This document shows positions 36,303-47,425 of a stretch of 48,776 nt of DNA, one piece after another. Position numbers and translations under genes: made by a program. This DNA is from Pholiota molesta. Lineage: Eukaryota; Basidiomycota; Agaricomycetes; Agaricales; Strophariaceae. The notes under the pieces are model-generated. The model ran no database searches. It was not told where the DNA came from and was given only the letters and a program-made list of their open reading frames with translations. The stretch lies in the NCBI GenBank assembly GCA_014925825.1, contig JACGCK010000291.1, positions 1 through 48,776 on the forward strand, in the 5' to 3' direction. Every line of letters starts with the position of its first letter. The stretch's first letter is position 1.

Positions 36303-37014
36303 CAAGGGGTTTGCGTTTTGGTATCCGACAGCACCGCTGCCTCTAGTCGTCCTCATTCGATCGATGACGCAGAAGCACTCTCGGGCCGGTTGGCCGCCCA
36401 ACTCGAACAACGTCGGTTTTACCAAGGTTTTACACCACTTTCGGGCTGCGACCAAGTTGTTTCCAACGCTATCCAAACCATGTCCGGACTCCCCGTCGTC
36501 TTCGTCGGCTACGAGCTCGCAACCCACGCCCTCGACGCCTACCAGCCGCACACCGACCCCCCCTCCGCCAACCCCCTGCACGCCTACAAGGGCCTGCTCC
36601 GAGACATCGAGCACCGCACGCACACCCCCGCCAGCATCGTGCGGTACGACTCCTACGACACCGACGCGATGACCACGCACACGTCCCTATGCTGTTTTGT
36701 GGATATGCGGGAGCGCGCGTACGACGTGGACGAGGTGGAGGCGGTCAGGGTGCCCGCGGCGTTCGGGCGCGTCCCGGGGTGGGTGCGCACGCGCGGGGGG
36801 GTGAGAAGGGTGTTTGCGCCGCGGGCGCTGGTGTATTCGTACGGCGCGGATGGGCGCACGCGCGTGCACGCGGGCGCTGTGATTGGGTGAGCTGTTCCGT
36901 GTATGGTCTGGGATGGGAAGGGGATGCTGATTGGGCGTGCGCTGTAGCCCGGATCCGTATACGATGGCCGAGGCTGAAGTTCTTACGTACGGCGATTTGA
37001 GCGATGCGCAGTGA
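36303..37014 (+). CDS. Unknown protein with two exons, 5' end uncertain
   Basis: A long GC-rich frame is open from 36303 to the donor at 36887 (GTGAGC). It joins in phase to 36948-37014 (acceptor TAG), ending with stop at 37012-37014. The joined tail reads AVIGPDPYTMAEAEVLTYGD. I do not recognise the family. The frame has acidic and Arg-rich parts, no signal peptide and no membrane segment. No ATG is seen at the left end; the first in-frame ATG is near 36480, so either the start is there or an upstream exon exists (an AG acceptor sits at 36330). It starts close to the divergent broken retropepsin-like copy 3. Confidence 0.45.
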
Positions 37015-38867
37015 TTTTGTGTTTTGTCCTTCCGAGAGTGAATAAGAAAGAACATTGTTTTGAGACGTTTATTGCGAAGAAAGCGGTCCACCACGGCTCA
37101 GGGAGGTCACCGAGGTCACCGCCATCTGAATATCATGCATGAAATCGTATGCCTCACATCTCTCAACTTCTTCCAATCATCATTTCTACCGCCCAGGCTA
37201 CTTCAATGCAATCTTTTCTGTCATTATATCTATGAGAACACTAGGGACGGAATCTTGATTAAGCTGGATTCTTTACTGTCCAGAAAATGTCGCAGACGCC
37301 GTCGGCGGGCGCCGCCAGCAAAATCTATGCAATTCTCTGCATTGGTTCTGAGTACAGCACCTATCAGAAAGGCCCATCCTTATCCTGAAGACTGCGACGG
37401 ACACAGAGTGAGCCAGAGACTCTGACTCTGAGAGATTGAGACGATTGACCGTGACCAATCGGCATGCGCCGTGCCGGTAGAAGCGTGCCCACGCACGGAC
37501 CCTGCACGGACCACTCAAGCTGTTTTCCTTGACTCTCTAGACTCTCGACTTCTCAACTTGGTCTCCAATCCCGCCTGTTCCTGTGGTATCTCTCGTCGAG
37601 TCGTTCGTGGACGTCCTTACCTCTGTGTCGCGTCATTGACATCGTTCACCTCGTTATCAGCACTGCCATGCTCTCTATGCTCTACCTGCACTTCGGTTCG
37701 TCATCGTTACTGCCTTCCCCCTGGCCATGGATGTCAAGTTGAACATCATGCATCCGAGGGCAGACCAGGCGTCCCTCCCTGATCGCATTCGCCTCCACCG
37801 TTCCAACGGAAAGGAGAGGCACACCCCCACCCGTCCCTACCCGCATCCGTCTTTGGAACCCCCTCTCCCCACGCGCGCCATCTGCACCCTCAAACAGACG
37901 TTTTCCCCCAACGCCCAACCAACGTCAACCCCAGCCAAAGCCCGTTCCCTAAACCACTCCCCCCACCCGAACCCCTCTCCATTGACATTGCCGCACGGGA
38001 TGCACAACGACCATGCTCAAATGCACGGAACGGCATGAACGCACATCGCAGTGCGCAGTGCGCGGAATGCGCGACGCGTTGTGCCCCACGCACCCTGGTG
38101 CTCGCGGCGTCTCCGCGCAACGATGTATGTACATCGATTTGAACATGGTCCGGACCATGGCTGTGATGGGATTCAAGAGGACGACGCGGCGAGGGTGAGC
38201 GCGAAGAGAGAGGAGGGTTGACGTTGACGAGGAATGCAAAACGCGCCTGAAGCGATGAGGAAGGGACAAGATGGTGCACGACAGCGTCTGGCAGGCGGAG
38301 CCTAACCTTCGAACGATGAATGCCTCGTACGCCATCGTCGATGCACATGACGGAGCCGTGATTTCCGGTATGTCTTGAATCGATTCCTGCTGCAAAACGA
38401 TATCCCCATCACCCACGATCCAGATCCTGATCGTTAGGAGACTGATGTACACGCTCCCAACGCCACGCACCACCGTCCCTGCCGCCCTCAGCAGGCAACC
38501 CTGCGCCCCCATCCACTCGCCAACCCTCTCCAGACATCGGCGAAGACACTGGCGCTCTGCCTACAGCCGAGGGGCTGAGGAATGCGGCGAGTATCTGGCG
38601 ACGCACGGTGTGACGCCCGCGGGGGCCGACGGGCAAGCGCGCGGTGCTGCCCGGAACACGCCCCTCGCCGGTCTCTCCATCCCGTTCACCGCCTCCGCCC
38701 TCGCCCTCACTACCTGCACCCACACATATGGCGGACCGAACATCCTAGCCACACGCGCCCATCACGGCGTCTCTCTCGCGTGGGCCATGGAACACATCTT
38801 CGTCAACGAGCCATAAACGACGAAAGAATTTCGTGTTTTAATATTTTGATATCTACCAGAATATACA
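37015..38867. other. Unassigned GC-rich stretch
   Basis: Several overlapping open frames occur on both strands between 37471 and 38816, for example plus 37727-38038, plus 38445-38816 and minus 37949-38512. None shows a motif that I can name. The plus frame ending at 38816 has a regular composition (TYGGPNILATRAHHG, AWAMEHIFVNEP) and could be the end of a real gene. Low confidence throughout. Confidence 0.3.
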
Positions 38868-38960
38868 TGAATTCCCGCTCAGCGAAGGAGACGAAACAAC
38901 ATTGGTCAGAGGCATGTCAAAATGTGGCGAGCGCACGACAAGAGTATCATGATCATTAGA
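38868..38960 (+). pseudogene. Retropepsin-like copy 4, 3' remnant
   Basis: The plus frame reads EFPLSEGDETTLVRGMSK, matching the C-terminus of copy 1 (FRLGEGDETTLVRGM). The DNA downstream of that match is also similar to the flank of copy 1 in other frames. Nothing upstream matches the rest of the protein, so only the 3' end survives. Confidence 0.55.
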
Positions 38961-39884
38961 ATGCATTTTTTGGGTCGCATCCAAATCACATCAATGATTG
39001 AAAGCTAATAGGGTTCCTCATTCATGAGCGCAGAAAATGAAAAGATTTGAGCACTCAGGCATTTCAGTTTTTGTCAGTTTTTTGTCGATCGCGTGCGCTC
39101 TGGCTTTGAAGGAACTTTCGAGCCTCTCTTTGAGCCCCGAGTTGACTTCTAGTAGTACTTCCATCCATCATGTCCCTATTTACGTGTACATACGGGCAGT
39201 AGATTTCAGGTTTCGCTATCGCATACCCATGGTGTCCTCGGCGGTATCTCATTTCTAAGGGCGCCCATCTCCACAGCCTTCCACTGCAAGAGCGAATGAT
39301 CTGCATTGAGCAGTCCGGACACAAACATGATTTAATCAGACGATCAAGATACAACAGCATTCTGGGAGAAAAGCGCGCCCGAAAGCTATATCGGCGCCCA
39401 AATCTTTGCGCTCGCAGATGCGCGAATCGCGCATAGTGAAGATCTTGCCGGATTGATCGTTCATGATCTGAGGTACACCAGCAACAACACGTTGGAACTA
39501 GATAAAGAGGCGGAATAAGTGGGTACCCCAACTAGGGCGAGAGCATAAGGGAGATATAAGAGTAACAGACACACGACAGAAGAAGTAAATATTCGGTACG
39601 AACGCGCTTGCCATTCTTCAGATCCTGTAGATGTAAATATTCCGTTAATTGATTGATCCAGCGCATCCCCGGGGCCCCTTTTGACAATCATATTAAGATT
39701 GATTATATCGCTTACTACCCGTCATAGGAATATCTGTAGTTGGTTGCGATTACGGAGCTGTGACTTTGTGGATGGGGAATGAAACTCGGAATCTCATGGA
39801 TACTAGGAAACATAAAGCTTCTCCCACATATAACGCTTTCAGCATTCAACTTCGAATCTCAATATTATACTAACCTTGTTCAGA
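38961..39884. other. Intergenic and promoter side of paralog C
   Basis: No gene recognised at 38961-39690. From about 39694 the sequence is the inverted duplicate of the upstream flank of paralogs A and B. Confidence 0.5.
39829..39835 (+). promoter_or_regulatory. TATA-like box of paralog C
   Basis: TATAACG, 50 bp upstream of the ATG at 39885; the homologous position in A and B reads TATAAAG. It is followed by the same CTTTCAGC. Confidence 0.5.
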
Positions 39885-41141
39885 ATGTCAGCACACCTAA
39901 CCACCGATATCGAAAAATCTGAAATTAGCAGCAACCTCAATGCCACCATTCTCAGCGCATTCGGAATGGGTAAGCCCAAATCATTACTGGGGATCCACTT
40001 CAACTAGGAACTAACCAAATTGCTGCAGGGATGTACACTATCATCTACTTCGGGACTATGTATATCCACCGTGCGTACCCTCCCATTCTGCAAGGGCGCT
40101 GGACATTTCACCGACCAATGCACAGTAACGAGAAGCGCGTCCAAACGCTATATAGTGCCAGCCACCATAACCGCCCTATTCACATGCAACCTCCTCTTCA
40201 CCGCCGTCAGCTGGTATATCACCAAATGGCAATTCGTCGATAACGGAGACACCCGGGAATCCGTTTTCATATCCTTATTCGAGCTCCCGCACTGGCTCAA
40301 CGTCGCCTCCAACATCCCGTACTTCCTCAGCTTCGTGCTCGCAGACGGGCTCCTCGTGCGTATCACATTCCCTTTACACCCGGGTCCCGGCTCGCTAATG
40401 CAAGCCGCAGATCTGGCGGTGTTTCTTCGTCTGGAATCAGTCGCTCCGCGCGATAGCGGCGCCAGTGCTCCTGCTCACCGCCGAAATCGGTACGCTCTCT
40501 GATATCCATACACAAGAATTACGAACTGATAAATCAATAACTTCTTTCTCTCTCCAGTCACATTCCTTGTCCAAACGATATTGCAGGCAATATACGGCTT
40601 AGTGGTGCCCACTGCGCACCTAAAAGCCCAGATCAATAGCCTGGGCTTCGCGGGCTACTTCACGACGTTCGCCACCAGCTTTGTCACCACCCTCCTCATC
40701 GCATACCGCATCCGCGCCGTCGCGACAGGCGGCACGTCCCAAAGACGATTCCGGCACATCACCGTCATTGTCGTAGAGTCCGGCGCGGTGTACTCCCTCG
40801 CCATCCTATTCGGTGCGATCAGCACCGTAGTCCTTGCGGAGACGACCATCCTAAACGCCCGCGTGATCTCGCTCGGGTTTTACTCGCTGGTGCTCGTGAA
40901 TCTGATCGCGGTACGTGCTCTCTTCGCATATCCCTCCCCTCGTTTACCGAATGGATAAAAAACGCAGGGCATGTCCACCACAATCCTGGTCGCGCGTGTG
41001 GCTATGCTGGATGCCACCACCACCTTTCCCTCGACTTCCATGCACCTATCCGGCCTTCAATTCCACGCGCGATCTAACCATGAGACGGATGCACTAGACG
41101 GATTGGAAGCCGCTCATCCCGTCAGCGTAAAGGCGCAGTAG
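39885..41141 (+). CDS. Seven-helix membrane protein, paralog C
   Basis: Exons are 39885-39969, 40029-40070, 40126-40355, 40411-40489, 40558-40910 and 40968-41141, giving 320 residues. It has one codon fewer in exon 1 than paralogs A and B; the other five exons have the same lengths. It starts MSAHLTTDIEKSEISSN, has SFVLADGLLIWRCFFVWNQS at helix 3 and VVESGAVYSLAILFGAIST at helix 6, and the tail ends SVKAQ. All six exons join at GT-AG sites with CAG or TAG acceptors except where noted in the paralogs. No defect was seen. It lies next to the damaged pair of another seven-helix family at 41.9-45.1 kb. Confidence 0.85.
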
Positions 41142-41927
41142 AAGATATGATATTTATTATGTAGATTTAGTCTGCCTCCAACTTTATAGATAGCTTGTTG
41201 TACTTGTACGCTAGATATGAGGCATGTAATATACAATCATGATCATGTTCATTGTCCTTGAGAGGGAGACAGTATCCTTCAGCTAGTAATAGTCAGGATG
41301 CCATGTGAAAGCGAAGCTTCGAGCGAGTAGATAATGAAGACTACGGTTATACGAGTCCACAATGTCACGGTGCCATCAAATTGCATTCGCTTAACTGTAC
41401 AACGGTTTTGCAACGGTTAGATGGATGGACGAATGCAATTCCGTGGTGAGGGTAAAGAGGAATTAAAAAAGGGCCCGTCCGAGGCAGAAAAGATGGCAGC
41501 GCCAGGTCGTTGATCATCTAATAGGTTCTAATACCAATTGTGGGCTGTAAACAAGCTATAAAGTGAAGTTAGAAGAAGATAGATGTATCAGCGATCAATG
41601 TGGAAGTCGCTGCCGCAACTGGGCTGGGGTCTCAATGTTGTACTCGGGTGATGATAACTCAAAAACTGTAGGTCTACATCATTACAAGAATGAACAAGGA
41701 TTTCGGACTGATGATACTGCAGGTGCTATGTACGTTCTTGGTATACCTATAGCTATATTTGTACAAATTAGGCGGAATTGATGCAAGTACTGTGATATCC
41801 TTCGTACAGCAGCCTGAGTCCCGTACAAATACTCGATACCCCGCCCACGAGCTCAATAAACGACATCCCTGACTATTCTTACAGCATTGTCCGCATCCAA
41901 TACGTCGTCCACACCGCCAGCATTCAT
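41142..41927. other. 3' flank of paralog C, then unassigned
   Basis: To about 41390 this is duplicated 3' flank. The frame at 41563-41781 has no motif. The last 150 bases are probably the promoter of the next gene. Confidence 0.45.
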
Positions 41928-43043
41928 ATGTCTTCCTCCGAAACGCTGATATTCCAATACGAGCTTGTCGCGACCTCCGGGTACTTGTACGCCACTCTGG
42001 GCTCCACCATTGCCTGGTGCTGTGTTATCACACTCGCTGTCAGTGCGTTTCAGGCCAAATTCAAGGAAAGCGACACGTACTCTCCAAAGCGGCGGCGGTT
42101 TCTTCTGTTCTACGTCACGCTAATGACGGGGATTAGCACCGCTGCCCTGTTGCAACACATCTTGTCATTCCGCTGTGGGTTCATGGTGCCAACGTGCCAG
42201 GGAATAAATGTTACTTTTCTGGTAGCGTTTGAGTTTCCCACAATATTTCTGGCCATCATCGGAGCAGATCTTTTGATGGTGAGACTCTCACTGCAGGAAT
42301 GATGTTTGTGCTCAACCATTCATCAAGAATCTGAATAGGTTTGGAGGTGTTGGGTTCTATATCAAGGCATCTGACGCAACCTAAGAATTTTCATCAACTG
42401 TGTGTTAACACTTTTTGTCTTATCATCACCCGGTAAACTTTCTCATTATCTTTTTAAAAACATTATAGCTCATGTCCCATTCAAGTCATTGTCATTTACG
42501 GTGTCATGAACGGAGCTTTCGATGTGGTAATAATAGTGGACACCATCGGAGTAAATTTTGCCCTATCTATAATGATAACATGCCGCCTGCTTGTCCACGA
42601 GCGGGCCATGAACGCGGTCTTAGGTGAAGAGAGGAAAGTGTCACCGTTCAAAAAAGTGATGGCGATATGTGTAGAGTCCTGTGCATTGATCATTTTATGT
42701 GGCAGTGTTTTCCTTGGAACGTATCTACCAACAGAAAACATAGACCTTGTCGCCGAGAGGATAGCCTCCACAATTATGGCCCACATTTGTGTGAGTGAAA
42801 TGATGTATTAGAGGCAAGATAATGATTCTCACTAATACTGAATTTGCTTTCATTGCGAAACAATGCTTTTATCAGGTTATCTCTCCTCTTCTCCTTATTG
42901 TTCGTGTGGCTAATGGCCGAGCTCATTCCACAACCATTCCCTCATTTTCGACAGAAGGGCCCGACTTCAGAAACGATAGCGCCAGACACAATTATCCAAC
43001 ATCGACTGTGGCATGGCAGTCTGTTGATAATTCCAGGGGATAA
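41928..43043 (+). pseudogene. Seven-helix membrane protein, tandem copy 1, with a stop codon
   Basis: Exons are 41928-42278, 42339-42432, 42486-42790 and 42876-43043, all in phase, giving about 305 codons. This is another receptor-like family common in Agaricomycetes: a helix-3 end ADLLM-VWRCWVLYQ across the first junction, ALSIMITCRLLVHERAM, VESCALIILCG in helix 6, and VISPLLLIVRVANGRA in helix 7 across the last junction. Inside exon 2 a TGA stands at 42372-42374; the tandem copy has TGC (Cys) there. Everything else is intact, so the loss looks recent. A rescue by alternative splicing was not seen. Confidence 0.75.
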
Positions 43044-43690
43044 CGATAAATCATGATCCATGTGCGGCAAAGGGCAGAACCATGATTTATGCATCTTTCA
43101 CAGCAAAAGTAATTCTGATGGTAGTACTAGACATGCTTTTTGAATCTCCGTATTGCATTTGTACATTCTTCCTCAGGAGGTCCCAACCAGTGTCACTACT
43201 GATAATGCCACTTTTTGCCTCAGTTCATATCGGTATCGGACTATATTGGTGTGTACTGTGGTCTCTGCAATCAGTTGATGTTACATATATGGACATACTT
43301 TAATATTTACGCATTGGCAATCACACCGCAAGTTGATAAATGTTCAAACATTATTACCCAGCTTCTAACACTGATAAGGTCTCGATCTGCAGGTGGCTAC
43401 TGGTGCGGTGCTCCAGATGAGGATTGGATGAGGACCAATGGAAAGATGGTATCCTGGTGACTACATCTCTGTGACATCTCTAGTATATGTATAGCTACTT
43501 ATATAAGTTGCGTCTTTATATTATGAAAAGGAAATACCGCGGGATTGATGCACTCCCGAAGCTGCTATGCGCGACTGCCAGTGTATTAACTACTCGACTC
43601 CACTCTACCTCTGAATTCGATTATATCTGGGTCTCCTCCCGTGGTGCTGTTGTCCCATTGTCGAACACATCTTCCGCTGCATCTATCCCA
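43044..43690. other. Spacer between the tandem copies
   Basis: Short unassigned frames only. It contains the promoter of copy 2 at its right end. Confidence 0.45.
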
Positions 43691-45096
43691 ATGTCCTCCT
43701 CACCCGACCAGTACGCACACCCTTTCGAGTTGTGCGCTGTTCTGGTCTCCACTATCGCCTGGTTCTGCGTCATCAAGCTCGCTGTCCATGCACTCCAGGC
43801 CATCTTCAAGAAAAGTGACGCATACTCTCCAAAGCGCAGGGGGTTCCTCCTGTGCTACGTGGTGGTGATGACGGGTATCAGCACTGCCGCTTTGGCAGAA
43901 TACTGTACTATTTCGACCGTATGTTCACGTAACGCGTAACACGCCATAAATTTGAACCTATTTCAAAAAATGTAACGCCTAATTCTCGTCAGTGAACATG
44001 TATTAAATCCAAAAAATTTCGGCAAGCCACGGCTGGGTGCCAAAAGTACCAAAAATGAACATATTTTTTGTTCAGTAACACATAATTTTCGAAAATGAAC
44101 ATGTCACCCCGTGAATTATAAGCGTAAGGCGTAACATGGTGTGAACCTACGGTCGAAATAGTACAGTACATCTTATCGTTCCGCTGCCGGATGATTTCGT
44201 TAACTTGCGAGGGAATACGAAACCTATTGGGAGATGAAGTGTCTATTTTTCTCCCACTACCGCTGGCCATCTTTGGAGTGGACTTCCTAATGGTGAGCTT
44301 TGCTGGCAATTTGCTGGCGCTATAAGAATCGCGTCTGTTTTCGACAACTCATTCCGACTAGGTTTGGAGGTGCTGGGTCCTATATCAAGACATCTGCCAT
44401 ATCCTAAAAGTTTCTATCAACTGTCTATTAACGCTATGCGTTTTAGCATCACTCGGTAAACCATTTATTTCTTCAACCCGAACAAAGTAGAACTCATCAC
44501 CCTTTCAAGGCCTTGCGGTTTCCGCTCTTGTGCTCCCAGTTCGTCAGGCATTATTAATCGTGGCCATCGCAATTAATTTCATCTTATCTGTGATGATAAC
44601 ATGCCGCCTGCATGTCCATGTGCGGGCGATGAAAGCTGCCTTTGGCGCGACGCAAAGCGCACCGTCATTCCAGAAGGTGCTTGAAATATGTGTGGAATCG
44701 TGCGCCTTGATGGTCATATGCGGTATTGTTCTCCTTGCTTCGACGCTGCAGTCAAATTTCCAGGTCGTAATTGATGCGCCAGGCAAGACAGTTTTCTTCG
44801 CCCTGATGACCCACATATGTGTGAGTGAACCTGGACTCATGCTCAAATAATCACACTCAACAATGTCAAATTCTCTTCGACCATGAAACAATCTTTATCA
44901 GGTTATCACCCCTCTCCTCCTCGTTGTTCGTGTGGCGAATGGCCGCGCTCATTCCCCACCCATTGCATTGTTTGCGCCAGAAGGCGCCGAGGTTCAAAAC
45001 ACGAGTGCCCGACGCCATCGTTCGATTCGGTTCGCTCGTCCAACAGCAACTTCGGCCACACAGCTATCGAGCCCGTCCATTGACATGAGCAGATAG
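43691..45096 (+). pseudogene. Seven-helix membrane protein, tandem copy 2, split by a small transposon
   Basis: Exon 1 runs 43691-43902, is interrupted by an element, and resumes at 44169 to 44292. The remaining exons are 44362-44455, 44510-44820 and 44902-45096, in phase. With the element and one TA removed, exon 1 continues as AEYILSFRCRMISL, matching copy 1 (QHILSFRCGFMV). Later landmarks are VWRCWVLYQDICHILKVS, LSVMITCRLHVHVRAM, VESCALMVICG and VITPLLLVVRVANGRA. The element brings a stop soon after its left end, so only a truncated protein can be made. Both members of this tandem pair are therefore damaged, each in its own way. Confidence 0.75.
43903..44166. mobile_element. 264-bp MITE with TA target duplication
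   Basis: The left end CTGTACTATTTCGACCGTA (43903-43921) matches exactly, in reverse complement, the right end 44148-44166. A TA flanks each side (43901-43902 and 44167-44168). The empty site can be read from the tandem paralog, which has no insertion. TA duplication and short inverted ends point to the Tc1/mariner (Stowaway-like) group. No coding capacity. Confidence 0.88.
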
Positions 45097-47425
45097 AATC
45101 TCACAGACCCAAGCATTGCGACGAGGAAGGGCACAATTACAAAATTTCCGTCAGTGGTCAAGATAGGATATTTATTAATACTATTTACACCCCATAAACC
45201 TATTAATTTGGTGGCTACTTTGAACTTTCGCTCTGCAGTTTTGTATTAAAAAAAAACAATCAGCATGATGCACTACTCTCTATGCTATCACACCTGAATC
45301 TGCTGAGTCTGCTCCAAGCCATCGAGTTCCAAATACGTAATCACCCTGCATCGCGCGGTATGATGATTTCGTCGACCGGGTCCGGGGAGACGCTGAATGT
45401 CCTCTGTGAGTGCACAGGCGAGGCGGAGGTTGACACCGGTGTGGACGATATCCGTGAGGTGCTGGCCGCGGTGATGACGTCTGCAGTGTCGGTTCGTGCG
45501 CGGTGCAACACAACGATGACGGGATCCAGATACCCCGTCCTGATGCACAACGCCCGCCCCGTGCATGCCGTGGACGATGCATGCGCGCTGCATGGCGCGT
45601 TCCCTTGCGAAGTCCGCGCATAGAAGCCGGCCTCGCCTGTTTTCGTGAAGTTGCCACCTCCGTATCTTATGTTACCCACAAGCTTCGAGGCAAAGTTGGG
45701 CACACATTTCCCTTGAGCATCACCACCTTGCCCACGTTGTTGCGCGCGAAAGGGCCACCTGCCCAATCGTGTCGATCAATCTCTTGCGCTCGTGCGCGTA
45801 GACATAGACAGCCATATGCTCAGCATTGGGTCTGCAATGTGCATTTATTTATCAGCGGCCGACATCGATTCTGGCTAACATCTACCTATTCCATCTTGAC
45901 AGCGCATCCTCTCCACCGCATTCCATTGCCATAAAAGGTCAACCTTCGGTCTCCTCGACACCATGCTGTGCTTTCTATTTCATCAAAAAATTGCCATAAT
46001 AAATTTCATTCTAATCCTTATGTATGGTATGATATTCAGTTTCCTTCATAATCAATATAATTGAATTTTACATTAAATTATTAATTATCACTTGTACTGC
46101 TAAGAAGCATTGCTGCATAGACATTTCTTGTTGGCAGACCTCGCTGGTGGCCATACCCACCACGCTCGGTCTTGGGATGCCTATATAAAATGTTGTGGGC
46201 CAAGATCCAAGATCAAGTGGTCAGATTACTAGATCTTGACTAGATCCTAGACCAATCCTAGACTGACATTAAAAGTCTGATTATTACTTATATGCACAAA
46301 ATTTTTTAAAGGCAATTTATTATGTGGCAGAACTACTAATTATTTTGTGCCAGTAAGTTCTGAAGAAGGGACGCACTGGGGAGCAGTGGGGACGCAGTGG
46401 CATATGAGGTTTTGCATCACGAGCCGAAGCCTTTGCACAACAAATGTCAATAAGTTTCTCAGATTTCGACACAACATTTGTGGTAGTTCGTCGGTCAAGC
46501 TACTGTTTGCATCTGTTGATTGATCCCGTTCGTACCAACATTCCTTTTATGGTTAAAAGTGGATGTGGGGGACCAATGCTTTCAGCATGGTGACACAGAC
46601 CGTCCCTGACATGGAGCAGCTGGAACAGCGGCCTGCACACAAAAGAGTGCGATCAGTGGATCAGAGCATAGCGGACCATCGGGGCAAGACACACACACCC
46701 AACACCGGCCATCGTCTCCCAGCGTTCAAAGTCGCCATATCTAGGCTATTTAAGCTAAATGTTAAGTTAGTATCTATCTGTACAAATAACTTCTTCATGC
46801 AAGTAAGTATTGCAATTCAGTGAATTCAGGCGCCTCTCGGTGTCTTGCCATGGGTCGGGATTTGCTGACACGTCCATCAACGTGCGTTGACGCGCGTCAC
46901 TGTTGTACTCGTACCACCATCATCCTTCTTCGTTAATGCTTGCTATGTACTCCTCTCGTCCAACGAGGGATCAGGGATGTGAGCCGGGATTCTTGATACG
47001 AACAGGGCCACAGCAACAAGCCAGGGACGGAGCAAACATGCCCAGCAACCAAACATCATACTGATGCCCACACTGTGCTGTTGGCAAAGAACTTCGTTGG
47101 ATGTCTGAGGATGGGGAGGTGCTGGAACATGAGGAGAAGACCCGGTTATCGGGAGATTTATCAGGTGCATCGCAGTCGACTGCCTTTCGCCCAGCTCTGA
47201 CTGCTCCTGCTCCCTCAACAGCAATTGACAATGCAGTACAATAAAGGTGATCCACGTTCAGGTGCCCGTTTCCTTCCAGCAGCACATACTATGCCAGCGG
47301 ACAGCATGACGTCTGCGGATAGCTACCGCGACCGACGACGTGGTGGCGAGTATCCGTCCTGCGCACGACCTGCTGCACGAGCTACTGGCACTGCAGCTGC
47401 ATCCTGCGAACGCAGCCGCGGTGGA
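45097..47425. other. No gene recognised; unassigned GC-rich frames at 45.28-45.77 kb
   Basis: At 45280-45766 several frames are open on both strands (minus 45341-45766 with VGNIRYGGGNFTKTG; plus 45282-45623), but none is recognisable. 45950-46560 is AT-rich, with short related pieces of CTAGATC and CCTAGAC type near 46230. The frames at 46563-47285 are unassigned. Nothing else was noticed. Confidence 0.35.

Larger units (their letters stand above)
39694..41390 (+). repeat. Segmental duplication block C
   Basis: An inverted copy of blocks A and B, with paralog C, about 190 bp of shared promoter DNA, and a shared 3' flank to about 41390. The flank contains CACAATGTCACGGTGCCATC, seen inverted near block B at about 17400. 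Confidence 0.75.

Noticed and set aside
45280..45766. Possible coding region on either strand
   Set aside because: Three overlapping frames of similar length and no recognisable domain; the true frame cannot be chosen from the sequence alone.
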